Notes: a model not told the origin generated them from the letters alone. 58,273 nt of DNA from Bacteroidota bacterium (GCA_013285805.1 JABDGY010000005.1:1-58273); one strand, 5' to 3'. Shown: positions 9,919 through 21,454, counted from the first letter of the stretch. Made by a program: numbers and translations.

Positions 9919-10512
9919 CTATTGCTTTTCCCAAAGCTTCAGTTCCTTATCAAAATAGGCAGCAACCATTCTGTAGCCTGCAGGCACTTCTTTTAACTGG
10001 CTCCAGTAAGTAGCTAACCTTGTACCACTTGGCATTTTAGCCAATTGCTCCCGAACATAGACCGTATACTTATCATATTGCTCGTTGCCCATTTCTACAG
10101 AATCATCAATCTGTGCCGTGATGTCTATATGCTCCTGGAAGGGATTAAAAAAGTAGAAAGAATCATACTCACGGAAATCAATATTGGCAATATCAGAATT
10201 AATGAAGTGCACATTAATCAGTCCCTGCGACTTTACTAGCCCGCAGGCTATCTCATGCAGGTTTTCTCTGTATTCCACTCCGGTAAAAACTCCTTCGGTA
10301 TAAGTAGCACCAAGCATACAAAACTTTCCTACTCCTGAACCGATATCAAGAATCTTTTTGCCAGGTTTATCTGCCAGGAATTTTGCAGCCTCTTTAGCTA
10401 CATTAATGGGTGTCCAGTGCCTTCTTGAAAAAGTATACAACCAGTTAGGAAGCATCTTATTGAACTCCTCATCGCCAACTGGCAACCGCATTTTAAGAAA
10501 CTGGAAAAGCAT
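9919..10512 (-). CDS. SAM-dependent methyltransferase
   Basis: GKKILDIGSGVGKFCMLGATYTEGVFTGVEYRENL; class I MTase motifs. Confidence 0.8.
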   Translation of the reverse strand: MLFQFLKMRLPVGDEEFNKMLPNWLYTFSRRHWTPINVAKEAAKFLADKPGKKILDIGSGVGKFCMLGATYTEGVFTGVEYRENLHEIACGLVKSQGLINVHFINSDIANIDFREYDSFYFFNPFQEHIDITAQIDDSVEMGNEQYDKYTVYVREQLAKMPSGTRLATYWSQLKEVPAGYRMVAAYFDKELKLWEKQ

Positions 10513-10637
10513 AAACTGAGTAAATATATACCTCTTACGTCTTTATTCAGAGCCGACAAAAATATAAACTTTACCTATTACTGCCCACTATTAAAGAAAA
10601 AGCGGGCAATGCTTTATAATCTCTCTACCTTTGTGCC

Positions 10638-12527
10638 ATGAACCTGTTATCTATAGAAAACCTGACCAAAGCATACGGAGATAAGCAACTATTCTCCTCC
10701 ATAAGCTTTGGTATTGAGCAGGGGCAACGTGTGGCATTGGTTGCACGCAATGGTGCAGGTAAGTCAACTTTGCTAAGGATAATAAGCGGAAAAGATATAG
10801 CCGACGGCGGTTTGGTTACTTTCCGGAACGATATACGTGTTTCTTTTCTTGATCAGGATCCTGAGTTTAAAAAGGGCGATACTGTTTACAAAGCCTTGTT
10901 CCATTCAGAAAATGCAATGCAAAAGGCCATAAGCAGTTATGAAATTGCATTAGAGAAGCATGAAGAAAATCCTTCTGCCGAGAATCAGAAGAAACTGGAA
11001 GATGCCATGCAACAGGTAGAAACCCATGACGCATGGAACTATGAAAGTAAGGTAAAGCAGATATTATCATCACTCAACATACATCATTTAGAACAGAATG
11101 TAGATTCACTTTCAGGTGGCGAGCTTAAAAGGCTTGCGCTGGCACGAGTGCTGATTGAAGAGCCTCAATTACTGATTATGGATGAGCCTACCAACCACCT
11201 TGACCTTGATATGATTGAGTGGCTGGAAAATTACTTTGTACGCAACAATGTTTCATTATTGGTTGTAACTCACGACAGGTACTTTTTAGATAATGTGTGC
11301 ACCGATATACTGGAACTGGATAACCTTACCTTATACAGGTATAAAGGCAACTACGAGTATTTTATAGAGAAGAAAGCAGAACGCGAATTCAATGAATCTA
11401 AAGAATTAGATAGGGCAAAAAACCTGTTCAGGCGTGAACTGGAATGGGTGCGTAAAATGCCAAGGGCAAGGGGCACAAAATCGAAGTCGAGGGTTGATGC
11501 ATTTAATAAACTCAATGATTCGCTTTCAGGCAGAAAAAAGCAGCAGGAGTTGCAGCTAAGTGTGAAGATGAACCGTATTGGCGGTAAGATACTTGAACTG
11601 AAAAAAGTAACTAAAAGCCATGGTGATAAACTAATATTAAAGGGATTCGACTATACTTTTAAAGCCGGCGAACGCATTGGTATTGCAGGCAAAAACGGAG
11701 TTGGCAAAACCACTTTTCTTAATATAATTACCGGCTTGGAACAAGCTGATTCAGGCAAGATAAATGTGGGAGAAACCATAGTATTCGGCTATTTCTCGCA
11801 AAAAGGCATTGAGCTGAAAAACGATAAACGGGTTATAGAAGTTATAAAAGAAGTAGGCGACTTTATTCCTATGGGCGATGGCTCAAAGTTATCTGCCGGG
11901 CAATTGCTACAATTGTTCCAGTTTCCACCCGAAATGCAATACACTTATGTTTCGAAATTAAGCGGTGGAGAAAAGAAAAGGCTTTACCTACTTACCATAC
12001 TGATGAAGAATCCGAACTTCCTGATACTCGATGAGCCCACTAACGACCTTGACCTTATTACATTAAGTACGCTGGAACAGTTCCTGTTGGATTTCAAAGG
12101 TTGTTTGATGATTGTATCTCACGACCGCTACTTTATGGATAAATTAGCTGATGAGCTATTTATACTTACAGGAAACGGTGAGGTGAAAATCTTCTATGGT
12201 TCTTACACTGACTTCAGAGAGTTTGAAAAAGAAAGCGAGAAACTGGAAGCGCAGCAAGCAAAAGAGGTTGAAGCCGAAGTGCAAATTGAAGCCACTACCG
12301 ACAAGACAAAAAGAAAACTAAGCTATAAGGAGAAGTTCGAGTTTGAAAATCTCTTTAAAGAGATTGAAAAACTGGAAAAGCAAAAAAGTCAGCTTGTTGA
12401 AAAACTTAACAATGCGACCAGTAATCATGAAGAGTTACTCCGTATATCTAGCGAACTGGGTGAAACCACCAAAGCCTTAGATGAAAAGCAATTGCGCTGG
12501 CTCGAACTAAGTGAATTTGCTGAATAA
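10638..12527 (+). CDS. ABC-F family ATPase (Uup-like)
   Basis: Two ABC cassettes: GRNGAGKST-like (ARNGAGKSTLL), LSGGELKRLALA, DEPTNHLDL; second GKNGVGKTTFL, LSGGEKKRLYLL, DEPTNDLDL. Confidence 0.95.
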   Translation: MNLLSIENLTKAYGDKQLFSSISFGIEQGQRVALVARNGAGKSTLLRIISGKDIADGGLVTFRNDIRVSFLDQDPEFKKGDTVYKALFHSENAMQKAISSYEIALEKHEENPSAENQKKLEDAMQQVETHDAWNYESKVKQILSSLNIHHLEQNVDSLSGGELKRLALARVLIEEPQLLIMDEPTNHLDLDMIEWLENYFVRNNVSLLVVTHDRYFLDNVCTDILELDNLTLYRYKGNYEYFIEKKAEREFNESKELDRAKNLFRRELEWVRKMPRARGTKSKSRVDAFNKLNDSLSGRKKQQELQLSVKMNRIGGKILELKKVTKSHGDKLILKGFDYTFKAGERIGIAGKNGVGKTTFLNIITGLEQADSGKINVGETIVFGYFSQKGIELKNDKRVIEVIKEVGDFIPMGDGSKLSAGQLLQLFQFPPEMQYTYVSKLSGGEKKRLYLLTILMKNPNFLILDEPTNDLDLITLSTLEQFLLDFKGCLMIVSHDRYFMDKLADELFILTGNGEVKIFYGSYTDFREFEKESEKLEAQQAKEVEAEVQIEATTDKTKRKLSYKEKFEFENLFKEIEKLEKQKSQLVEKLNNATSNHEELLRISSELGETTKALDEKQLRWLELSEFAE

Positions 12528-12529
12528 GC

Positions 12530-13051
12530 CTACTTGCTCTTATTCAAAACAAAAACAGAAAACTTCTCAAACTTACCGGTATACACAAAACCATTTCGTT
12601 CCAATAATTTAAGAGAAGCCTCATTATCAGGATATGTTTCAGCGCCTATTGAATTAAGATTAAGCGTATTGAATCCGTAATCAATAACCTTTACAATTGC
12701 TTCATTCATAATTCCCCTACCCTTCCATTCAGGCAATAACTCGTAACCTATTTCGGCCTTATCTTTATTCTCACTGAACTGCCAAAGACAAACCGTACCA
12801 ATTATCTTATCATTATTTCCTATTGTTATTCCCCACAAAACCGATTCATTGTTGGCTATAAATTTGGTTATTCTTTCAATGAATTGCCCTGCATCTTCAA
12901 CTGTTTTAGCTGGTTGCCTGTCAACATATTTCCCAACAATTTCATTAGACCGGATAGCGAAAAGTTCATTCGCGTCATTATAAGTTAACTGCCTTAACAC
13001 AAGGCGCTTGGTGATAAGTACAGGAAAAGGACAGAAACTAATCACATTCAT
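12530..13051 (-). CDS. GNAT family N-acetyltransferase (RimJ/RimL-like)
   Basis: TKRLVLRQLTYNDANELFAIRSNE...IGYELLPEWKGRGIMNEAI...NEASLKLLERNGFVYTG. Confidence 0.9.
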   Translation of the reverse strand: MNVISFCPFPVLITKRLVLRQLTYNDANELFAIRSNEIVGKYVDRQPAKTVEDAGQFIERITKFIANNESVLWGITIGNNDKIIGTVCLWQFSENKDKAEIGYELLPEWKGRGIMNEAIVKVIDYGFNTLNLNSIGAETYPDNEASLKLLERNGFVYTGKFEKFSVFVLNKSK

Positions 13052-13054
13052 TTT

Positions 13055-14284
13055 TTATTTGTTTACTGAACATAACTTGCCTGCTATAAACCCCGTGGTC
13101 CATGCTGCCTGGAAATTAAAACCGCCTGTAACCCCGTCAATATCCAACACTTCGCCTGCAAAATACATTCCCGGGCATGCTTTGCTTTCCATTGTATCCA
13201 TTGATACATTACTTAAACTTACTCCACCGCAGGTAACAAACTCTTCTTTAAAAGTTGTCTTCCCTTCTACCTTATATTCATCATTCACCAAAGTATTCAA
13301 CAATCTGTTTCGGTTCTTTTTACCTAGCTCACCTAATTGTACTTCAGGGTCTATCTCCAATTTGGAAAGTAAAAAGAGATAAAGTCTATTTGGTAATTTA
13401 AACAAATTACTGTTGCTCATTTTTTTCATGGGGTGTGCTTCTGCTTCTTTCATAAGCATTTCGCGCGCCTGTTCTTCATTTATATCTCCCAGCCAGTTGA
13501 CTTGTATAGTAAAGTTATAATCTAAATCATGTAATACCCTTGCTCCCCAGGCCGAGAGTTTCAGTATGGCCGGACCACTCATTCCCCAATGTGTAATAAG
13601 CAAGGGACCTTCGTTCTTCAATTTCGTGCCGCTCACTTTTACACTCGCATTATCAACCGAAACACCCATGAGCGAAACAATATTTTCATGAGGCATGTTG
13701 AACGTAAACAACGAGGGTACCGGTGGCTCTATTTCATGCCCCAGTTTTTTGAGCCAGTCAAAGCCCTCCTCCTTAGGTGAGCCACCTGTTGCAACAATTA
13801 CTTTATCAACGATAATTTCTTTCTCTCTAAACCTTAACCTGAACTTGTCGCCTTCCTTCTCTATTGCCATTACAGGTTGATGCTTCTCTATTCTTATGCC
13901 CAGTTTATATGTCTCATCTGACAAGCAGTCAATAATAGTCTGTGAACTATCTGTAACAGGAAACATCCGGTTATCCTCTTCTATTTTTAACTTCACTCCC
14001 CTGCTCTCAAACCACTTTACAGTGTCATTGGTATTGAAATAGGCAAAAGCTTTTTTCAGGTATTTCTCCCCACGCGGATAAAACTTCGCCAGTTGCGGAA
14101 CACTGAAACAGGCATGGGTAACATTGCATCTTCCGCCACCTGATACCCTTACTTTAGCCAGTAATTTATCGGCCTTCTCATATATAGTAACCTGGGCATT
14201 CGGGTGATGCGTTTTCGCAGATATAGCCGCAAAGAATCCTGCCGCACCACCGCCTATTACCGCCACATTCAATTCATCTTGCAT
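13055..14284 (-). CDS. NAD(P)/FAD-dependent oxidoreductase, HI0933/YhiN family flavoprotein
   Basis: VAVIGGGAAGFFAAISAK, VSGGGRCNVTH, CPGMYFAGEVLDIDGVTGGFNFQAAWTTGFIAG. Confidence 0.93.
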   Translation of the reverse strand: MQDELNVAVIGGGAAGFFAAISAKTHHPNAQVTIYEKADKLLAKVRVSGGGRCNVTHACFSVPQLAKFYPRGEKYLKKAFAYFNTNDTVKWFESRGVKLKIEEDNRMFPVTDSSQTIIDCLSDETYKLGIRIEKHQPVMAIEKEGDKFRLRFREKEIIVDKVIVATGGSPKEEGFDWLKKLGHEIEPPVPSLFTFNMPHENIVSLMGVSVDNASVKVSGTKLKNEGPLLITHWGMSGPAILKLSAWGARVLHDLDYNFTIQVNWLGDINEEQAREMLMKEAEAHPMKKMSNSNLFKLPNRLYLFLLSKLEIDPEVQLGELGKKNRNRLLNTLVNDEYKVEGKTTFKEEFVTCGGVSLSNVSMDTMESKACPGMYFAGEVLDIDGVTGGFNFQAAWTTGFIAGKLCSVNK

Positions 14285-14326
14285 GTGTCAAATATATGGT
14301 ATCTGTTTTTATTGTATCTTTAGTTT

Positions 14327-15973
14327 ATGCGATTAAGAATTACTCTTTTAATAGGCATACTCTGTTTTGGCTTTATCAATATTCTTTTAAGCCAAAGCCC
14401 TCAAATATTGTGGCGCTTTAATACACACGATGAATCATTTGGCAATGCTGCCATTGGAAAGCTTACAGGTGATGGTTCAATCCAAATAGCATTTAGCTGC
14501 TATTGGGGAGATAGTAATATTTATGTGTTAAATGCTGCCGATGGCTCGCTGGTTTGGAAACGAAATATGGGCGGATGCAATGATGCTGCCCCTATAATTT
14601 ATGATGTTGACAGCAGCGGGCAACTTGATGTAATTCTTGCTTCTTCATGCAACCCGGTTCTTACATGCTTTAATGGCAAAAATGGCACAACTAAATGGCA
14701 AACCGCCTTTGGCGGCTCAGATTCTCCACCCTCTATTGCAGATATTGACGGCGACGGAAAACCTGAAATACTTGTCGGGGATTTTGAAGGTTACTTAAAC
14801 TGCTTTACCGCCGATAGCGGAAAATTAAAATGGAGAGTTGCGGTAGATACCAATTCAACTATTGAAGCGTCTCCAGCATTAGTAGACATAAACGGGGACG
14901 GGCATCCTGATATTATAGTTTGTACCTGGGCTTATGGCGGGAACGGAGATAGCACTGCTATATATGCATACGACGGAGTGACACATAAGTTAATCTGGAA
15001 AGACCCAAGGCCCACCGATAAAATATACCACGGAGCTGCTTTCGGTAACATTATTGAAAACGGAAAACCCCAATTAGCCATTTCATCATACGATGGCCAT
15101 GTCTATTTATTAAACGGCCCTAACGATTCACTTATTTGGGCATATCCCACACCGGGATTGGCCTATATAGGAGACCCGGTTGCAATAGGCTCTTTACATA
15201 ACAATGGCCACCTTGATATGGTTTACAGCAATGGTAACGGAGAAGTGGATGCATTGGACAGATTCGGCAATCTTGAATGGTCATTCTTTCTTCCGCTTTA
15301 TGAATCTTCTTTCCGTGGCGCTACACTTGCGGACGTAAATAATGACGACACACTTGATGTTGTATTTGCTGCCAGTGATGGAAAAGTTTATGCCCTGAAT
15401 GGCAGCAATGGTAGCCTGTTGTGGGATATCAACCTTCGGGCCGATTATGGTGATTCTAATTTTACATTGGAACACGGGGCAGTTGTTGCAAGCTTTAAAC
15501 AAGATGATACACTGGACGTATTTGTAGTGGGCGGTTATACCGATTACCCCAATATTCAAAATGACTTTGGCCGTGCTTATGCCCTTAAAATAGGCGTTGG
15601 TACAGGGCCTGACTGGGGCATGTTTCAGCATGATTATACGCGTAGCAACTGTGTTTGTAATCTCTCACCATTTACCGGATTTACCGAAGTAAACACACCA
15701 CAAATTAAAGTGAATGACTACCCTAACCCTTTTTCGCAAACGGTCAACTTTAACATTACACTTGACAGAAGTCTCTTTGTTTCTGTTATAATTTATGATG
15801 AGTTAGGTAAAGCAGTAAAAACCTTTTCGAACAAAACGATTGCGCAAGGCAACTACCAATTCACCTGGAACGGAACAGATAATTCAGGTAATATAGTACC
15901 ACAAGGAGTTTACTATTGCAGAATTTTAGCCGGCAATACTTCTGTGACCAAGAAACTGGTGTTTATACACTAA
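14327..15973 (+). CDS. Secreted FG-GAP/PQQ-like beta-propeller protein with T9SS type A sorting domain
   Basis: Signal peptide; repeats DIDGDGKPEILVGDFEGYLNCF, DINGDGHPDIIVCTW; C-term NPFSQTVNFNITL...GIVPQGVYYCRILAG..KKLVFIH-type. Confidence 0.85.
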   Translation: MRLRITLLIGILCFGFINILLSQSPQILWRFNTHDESFGNAAIGKLTGDGSIQIAFSCYWGDSNIYVLNAADGSLVWKRNMGGCNDAAPIIYDVDSSGQLDVILASSCNPVLTCFNGKNGTTKWQTAFGGSDSPPSIADIDGDGKPEILVGDFEGYLNCFTADSGKLKWRVAVDTNSTIEASPALVDINGDGHPDIIVCTWAYGGNGDSTAIYAYDGVTHKLIWKDPRPTDKIYHGAAFGNIIENGKPQLAISSYDGHVYLLNGPNDSLIWAYPTPGLAYIGDPVAIGSLHNNGHLDMVYSNGNGEVDALDRFGNLEWSFFLPLYESSFRGATLADVNNDDTLDVVFAASDGKVYALNGSNGSLLWDINLRADYGDSNFTLEHGAVVASFKQDDTLDVFVVGGYTDYPNIQNDFGRAYALKIGVGTGPDWGMFQHDYTRSNCVCNLSPFTGFTEVNTPQIKVNDYPNPFSQTVNFNITLDRSLFVSVIIYDELGKAVKTFSNKTIAQGNYQFTWNGTDNSGNIVPQGVYYCRILAGNTSVTKKLVFIH

Positions 15974-16138
15974 TTGCTATACAAGGCACCTCAAACATTG
16001 TTTAGGCCACCTATTCAACTAATAATTAGCATTATATGCGCTTTATCTCAATTTTTAGTTAATCGTTTTAGATTTCCTGAAAAAGCCTTGGATTTTAGAG
16101 GGTGATTTCATATATTTGTATTATATAATCTCCCTACT

Positions 16139-19100
16139 ATGAAAAAGTATATTCTTTCTTTTGCTGCATCAATTTTAGTTTCAACCTGCATTTTTGCCCA
16201 GGATTGGAGGGTAATGATGAAAGACCCTACATATAATGTGCATGATGTGCAAAAGGCATTTTATAAATGGTATGCATCTCAGCCCGCAAGGAATAAAGCT
16301 GCTAAAGCCGGCGATGAAGAAGAATCAAACGGCGCGTATACTTTATTTAAACGCTGGGAGGCATTTTATGTGCCCCGTACATTCCCTTCTGGTGTAAGGC
16401 CCAATATAGGCACACTGGAAAAAGAATACCAGACTTTTCTCAGCAGTCAGTATGGCCGTAATAATTCCCATAAACCGGGTTTCAAAGCAGCTTCCGCTTC
16501 CTCTAATTGGTCTTATGTTGGTAATACTGGTGACGCCAACCTATCGGGTGTAGGCCGCGTGAATCATGTTAGGTTTATGCCCGGCAACCCTAATACAATA
16601 TTTGCTTGTACTCCTTCAGGTGGCCTTTGGAAATCGACCAACGCAGGAACTAGCTGGACTACCAATACTGACCAGCTTATAGATATTTCAGTAGATGATA
16701 TTGCCATTAACCCGCTCAACACCAACATTCAGTATATAGCGATGGGAGATGGTGACGGAGGATACGCAGGATTTACACCCAGTACTGTTGGCGTTTTAAA
16801 ATCAACCGACGGCGGCAATACCTGGAACCCTTCAAACCTTTATTTAACCCTGCCAAGCACAGGGCCTACCGCTACAACCATACAACAGCTTCTTATTAAT
16901 CCTGTTGATACGGGAGTATTGTTTGCCGCTGCAACAAATGGTTTATGGTATACTTCAAACGGAGGGCTTACATGGACCAAGGTTATTGCAGGCCACGATA
17001 TAAGAGATGTTGAGTTCATGGCAAAACATACTGATGTAGTTTTTGCTTCCGGCTTCGACGGCACCTTTTGGCGCTCCACTAATTACGGTACTTCTTTCAC
17101 GCAAGTTACCGGTGGCTGGTCTTCATCCGACAGGCTCGAGATAGGCGTTACACCTGCGGACTCTGAATACGTTTATATACTGGCAGGCAATAGCAGTACA
17201 GGCGGATATGACGGCACTTACTTGTCTACTAATGGTGGGATTTCTTTCACTGCCAAATCAACCAGCAGCCTTTCAGTTAACCCTATGGGATGGAACAGTA
17301 ACGGAAGCGATAAAGGCACCGGCCAAGGCTGGTATGATTTATCGATTGCAGTTTCTCCGACAAACAAAGACAGCATAATCATAGGAGGTGTCAACCTATG
17401 GGCTTCTGCAAATTCAGGTACAAGTTTTGGAAGCAAGGCAATTACGTATTGGGATAATAACCCATACGTACACGCAGACATACATTATATAAGCTTTGAA
17501 CCCGGAGGAGGAAAATACTTTATAGTAGGTTGCGACGGTGGCGTGTTCAATGTTGCACTCTCTGGAAGCAGCGCAAACCCTACCGATATAGGTAACAACC
17601 TTGGTATAGCGCAACAATATGGTATTGGTAATTCCCAGCACACTTCTACATTGTTTTTAACTGGCTGGCAGGATAATGGTACAAACCAATCAGCCCCGGT
17701 AAGTACTAACTGGTCACAGGTAGTGGGTGGCGACGGAACCCTATGCTTTATTGATTATACAAACGATAATAACCAATATGCATCTTATCCTGAAGGTACT
17801 TTGTATGCTAATATTGGTGGCAGCGGATTTAATCAAATAACTAATGGCTTACCGGGTAACGGTCCCTGGTTAGTTCCATTCCTCGAAGATCCTAAAACAC
17901 CCAATACTATTTTTTGTGGCTTTACCGATGTTTATAATTCTACCAACCAGGGAAGTAACTGGACAAAGAAGAGTACCTGGGGCGGGTCCAATAGCTTAAG
18001 CCAGATTTCAGCTATCGCGATAGACTCATCAAACAATAGTGATGTATATGCGGCAGGATATTCTAACACATCGGGACTTATAGAATTTACTTCCAACATA
18101 ACTGCAGGAACACCAACATGGACAAACATTACCGGTTCACTTCCTGTAGCAGCAGCAGTTATAAGTGGTATTGCAGTAAATCCTAAAAACCCTGCCCAGG
18201 TTTGGGTTACATTCTCAGGTTATGTTGCAGGCACAAAAGTCTTTTACTCAGCTAATGGAAATACGGCTACCCCCACATGGACTAACATTTCAGCGGGTTT
18301 GCCCAACCTGCCTGTAAACTGTATTACTTATGAAAGCGGAACAGCTAATGGTATTTACATAGGCATTGACGGAGGCGTGTATTACCGCGACAATACTACT
18401 CCGGGCTGGGTTGATTTCAGTAATCAAATGCCAAACGTAGTAGTTCAGCAACTGGCATTTTATAACGCAACTCATACATTAAGGGCTGCTACTTTTGGAC
18501 GTGGTACATGGGCTACACCGCACTGGACCCCTCCGTCATCGGCACCTGTTGCCATGTTTACAGCTTATCCAACCACGTATTGTGTGAATGATACTGTTCA
18601 GTTTACAGATACTTCTTCAAACCAGCCTACCAGCTGGAGTTGGACATTTGCCGGCGGAAACCCTGCAACGTCTACAGCACAGAACCCTGTTGTAGTGTAC
18701 ACTACACCCGGAACCTATTCGGTTTCACTTACTGCAACTAACAGTGCCGGAAGTAATACTGCAAACAAAACCAGTTATATTGTTGTCAACCCGCTGCCCA
18801 CAACACCTAATATTACTCAGTTAGGGCAAACGCTTACATGTAACACAGCAGGCACCACCTATCAGTGGTACTTTGGCGGAGTTCCTATAGCCGGCGCTAC
18901 TTCAAGTACTTATACCGGGTCGCCCACTTTACCGTTAGGTAATTACGAGTGTACCATAACCAATAGTTTTGGATGCAGCTCCGATACAGGTTCGTTTACA
19001 GTGACCACACTTACGGGTATCAATGAATTATCATCCGGCAATAACTTTGTAATTTATCCTAACCCGACCAATGGAAATGTCACTCTATCAGTAAACACAG

Positions 19101-19285
19101 GTAAAGAAGGTGATTACACGTTGGAAATTGCAGATGTATTAGGGAGGACAGTTTATTCAGGCAGCATACATGTTAAAGGCACCTATACCGGCAACATCGA
19201 TTTATCCGGTTATGGCAAAGGAATTTATCTTGTATCGGTTAAAAGCACCGGATTCCTTACGGTAAAGAAAGTAATAGTTTACTAA
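16139..19285 (+). CDS. Large secreted protein: VPS10/sortilin-like (BNR) propeller, PKD domain, T9SS sorting domain
   Basis: GLWKSTNAGTSWTTNT, GVLKSTDGGNTWNPSN, GLWYTSNGGLTWTKV; PKD (FTDTSSNQPTSWSWTFAGG); C-term NFVIYPNPTNGNVTLSVN...GIYLVSVKSTGFLTVKKVIVY. Confidence 0.9.
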   Translation: MKKYILSFAASILVSTCIFAQDWRVMMKDPTYNVHDVQKAFYKWYASQPARNKAAKAGDEEESNGAYTLFKRWEAFYVPRTFPSGVRPNIGTLEKEYQTFLSSQYGRNNSHKPGFKAASASSNWSYVGNTGDANLSGVGRVNHVRFMPGNPNTIFACTPSGGLWKSTNAGTSWTTNTDQLIDISVDDIAINPLNTNIQYIAMGDGDGGYAGFTPSTVGVLKSTDGGNTWNPSNLYLTLPSTGPTATTIQQLLINPVDTGVLFAAATNGLWYTSNGGLTWTKVIAGHDIRDVEFMAKHTDVVFASGFDGTFWRSTNYGTSFTQVTGGWSSSDRLEIGVTPADSEYVYILAGNSSTGGYDGTYLSTNGGISFTAKSTSSLSVNPMGWNSNGSDKGTGQGWYDLSIAVSPTNKDSIIIGGVNLWASANSGTSFGSKAITYWDNNPYVHADIHYISFEPGGGKYFIVGCDGGVFNVALSGSSANPTDIGNNLGIAQQYGIGNSQHTSTLFLTGWQDNGTNQSAPVSTNWSQVVGGDGTLCFIDYTNDNNQYASYPEGTLYANIGGSGFNQITNGLPGNGPWLVPFLEDPKTPNTIFCGFTDVYNSTNQGSNWTKKSTWGGSNSLSQISAIAIDSSNNSDVYAAGYSNTSGLIEFTSNITAGTPTWTNITGSLPVAAAVISGIAVNPKNPAQVWVTFSGYVAGTKVFYSANGNTATPTWTNISAGLPNLPVNCITYESGTANGIYIGIDGGVYYRDNTTPGWVDFSNQMPNVVVQQLAFYNATHTLRAATFGRGTWATPHWTPPSSAPVAMFTAYPTTYCVNDTVQFTDTSSNQPTSWSWTFAGGNPATSTAQNPVVVYTTPGTYSVSLTATNSAGSNTANKTSYIVVNPLPTTPNITQLGQTLTCNTAGTTYQWYFGGVPIAGATSSTYTGSPTLPLGNYECTITNSFGCSSDTGSFTVTTLTGINELSSGNNFVIYPNPTNGNVTLSVNTGKEGDYTLEIADVLGRTVYSGSIHVKGTYTGNIDLSGYGKGIYLVSVKSTGFLTVKKVIVY

Positions 19286-19376
19286 GGGAATATATTTAAA
19301 CGTGCAGGTTAATAGAGGCATGGACATTCGTTCACCTCTATTAACCTGCAATGTTTTTTAATGAGAATTTAAAAGA

Positions 19377-21185
19377 TTACCTTACAATCGTAACACTGCC
19401 AATATAACGGCGGTCATTGCCAAATGCATCTGTCAGCTCAACCAGCCATACATAGGTATCTTCCTGGCACTTGGCGCCTGAGCCATTTTGCACCTTTCCG
19501 TCCCATGGTTTGTTCATGTCAGTACAATGATAGATTTGCTGCCCCCACCTGTCAAAAATCCACATTTCAAAAGTGGTAATACCTTCACCTTTCGGGCCAA
19601 ATAAATCATTAAGCCCGTCGCCGTTAGGGCTGAAAGCATCCGGCATCCAGAAATAATACTGGGGTTCCACATCAATACAATGAGTTGTGGTGTCAATACA
19701 ACCATGTTTATTTGTTACGGCTAACGTTGCACAAAAGGTACCGGGGGTTGAATACGTATGGGTTGGATTTTGTTGTAAGCTTTTACCCGTATCTCCAAAT
19801 GTCCAGAACCATGCGCTTATTCCATATACATCCGTTGACTCATCTGTAAAATTCACAACAGGGTCGGCAATACTCATTGATGTTGGAGAATAGGTAAAAG
19901 CGGCATTGGGTACCTGGTAAACAGTAATCATGTTTGGCACTGACTTGGTTGCTGCACATCCCGCATTTGAGGTAACACCGAGCGTTACGCCATATTTACC
20001 GGGAGTATTATAGCAATGTATTGGATTCTGAATTGTAGAAGTAGAACCATCGCCAAAATTCCAGGTCCAGTCTTTTATACCGCCAATAACAGAAGTAGAA
20101 TCATAGAATTGTACACAAAGCTCGGGGCAGCCGCTCATTGTATCAGGCACAAAATTAACCTTAGGACGTTGGGCTACATTTACCACCACACTGTCGGTAG
20201 CTATACAGGCACCTACCATATCAGCGCTCACAGTATAGGTTGTTGTAACCGTTGGTGTAGCCGTAACTGTTGCACCTGTTGTAGAACTTAAGCCTGTGCC
20301 AGGGCTCCAGGTATAATTTGACCCGCCGGTAGCACTTAAAATAACCCCGCTGCCATTGCAGACTGTAGTATCAGGCAGATTAACCGATAATACCTGGTCG
20401 GCAGCGCATGAAAGGCTTTTGAATTTTAAAAACACCCATGAATCGTATAATGGATTACCGATATCAACTACAGCTACTTTCATATGGTAGCTCTGGCATG
20501 CTACTACAGGTATAGTAGCTGTTAAGGGAACTGTAAGTCCATTGGGTTGAAAATCGTTATATAGGTTACTGGCTGTAGTATGGTTATCCCTGTAATAGGC
20601 AGTGTTGGTCTTGAAGTTTACGTTATTTATAGTAACGGGAGTATTTGTTCCGGGTATAAGCGCAAAGTCCTGGCAGGCATAAGACCCTCCTAAAGGATTA
20701 GGGCCAGATACAAAGAATCCGAAAACATCATTATATCCGCCTATGCCTGTATTGTATTCTTCTGAGCCAAAAACATAAGTTACGTTAAACGTATCGCATT
20801 GCGGTACTATATCAAATTCAATTATGCAAGGGTCATATTGTGATTGCGGACTGCCTAATGCTGCATTAATACATGCATCTGTAGCAGTAGTACCCACTGT
20901 AACAGAAGCACAGCATTGGTTATCGGGGCCTATGGCTTCCTGTATTGTGCCGGTCGATATTAATATACCGCTGTCGATACCCAACTGGGTGAATTGCGCA
21001 TTAAATGTGCCATATTGATTAGCGCCTGAACAATTGAAAGTAAGATTGGTGATTTTAACTCCCGCCCCAAAAAGATAGTTAGAGAAAGTTGGGTTTGAAA
21101 TTCCGCCCGTTACTTTTAACTGGCCATAGGAATTATCGAAAATCAATAATACGGTTAAAACAAAAAGTAATCTTCTGAATGTCAT
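19377..21185 (-). CDS. Choice-of-anchor L domain / PKD domain protein with T9SS type B (gliding-motility type) C-terminus
   Basis: FVFGSEEYNTGIGGYNDVFGFFVSG-like block; two PKD domains; C-term FSPNGDGLNDLFGPKGEGITTFEMWIFDRWGQQIYHC. Confidence 0.88.
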   Translation of the reverse strand: MTFRRLLFVLTVLLIFDNSYGQLKVTGGISNPTFSNYLFGAGVKITNLTFNCSGANQYGTFNAQFTQLGIDSGILISTGTIQEAIGPDNQCCASVTVGTTATDACINAALGSPQSQYDPCIIEFDIVPQCDTFNVTYVFGSEEYNTGIGGYNDVFGFFVSGPNPLGGSYACQDFALIPGTNTPVTINNVNFKTNTAYYRDNHTTASNLYNDFQPNGLTVPLTATIPVVACQSYHMKVAVVDIGNPLYDSWVFLKFKSLSCAADQVLSVNLPDTTVCNGSGVILSATGGSNYTWSPGTGLSSTTGATVTATPTVTTTYTVSADMVGACIATDSVVVNVAQRPKVNFVPDTMSGCPELCVQFYDSTSVIGGIKDWTWNFGDGSTSTIQNPIHCYNTPGKYGVTLGVTSNAGCAATKSVPNMITVYQVPNAAFTYSPTSMSIADPVVNFTDESTDVYGISAWFWTFGDTGKSLQQNPTHTYSTPGTFCATLAVTNKHGCIDTTTHCIDVEPQYYFWMPDAFSPNGDGLNDLFGPKGEGITTFEMWIFDRWGQQIYHCTDMNKPWDGKVQNGSGAKCQEDTYVWLVELTDAFGNDRRYIGSVTIVR

Positions 21186-21454
21186 TTTATTCTCTATCCA
21201 GGGTAATAGATGATTTTGAAGTGGCGTAAATACTAAATAAAAATTAATTACCCGTTAAATTTGTATTAAATATCAAAATTCATAAGGTTTTTGCATCTGT
21301 TACCTAATGATAATTCGGCATTTATGCGATTCTACCCTACACTAAAGTTTCCTAAGGATAACGAGCGTATTTAATGGTTCTGCCCATATAATTAAGTATC
21401 GACATTAGAAATATTATAGCTATAATCTCTATCTTTGCCTTGAACCAGCATTTA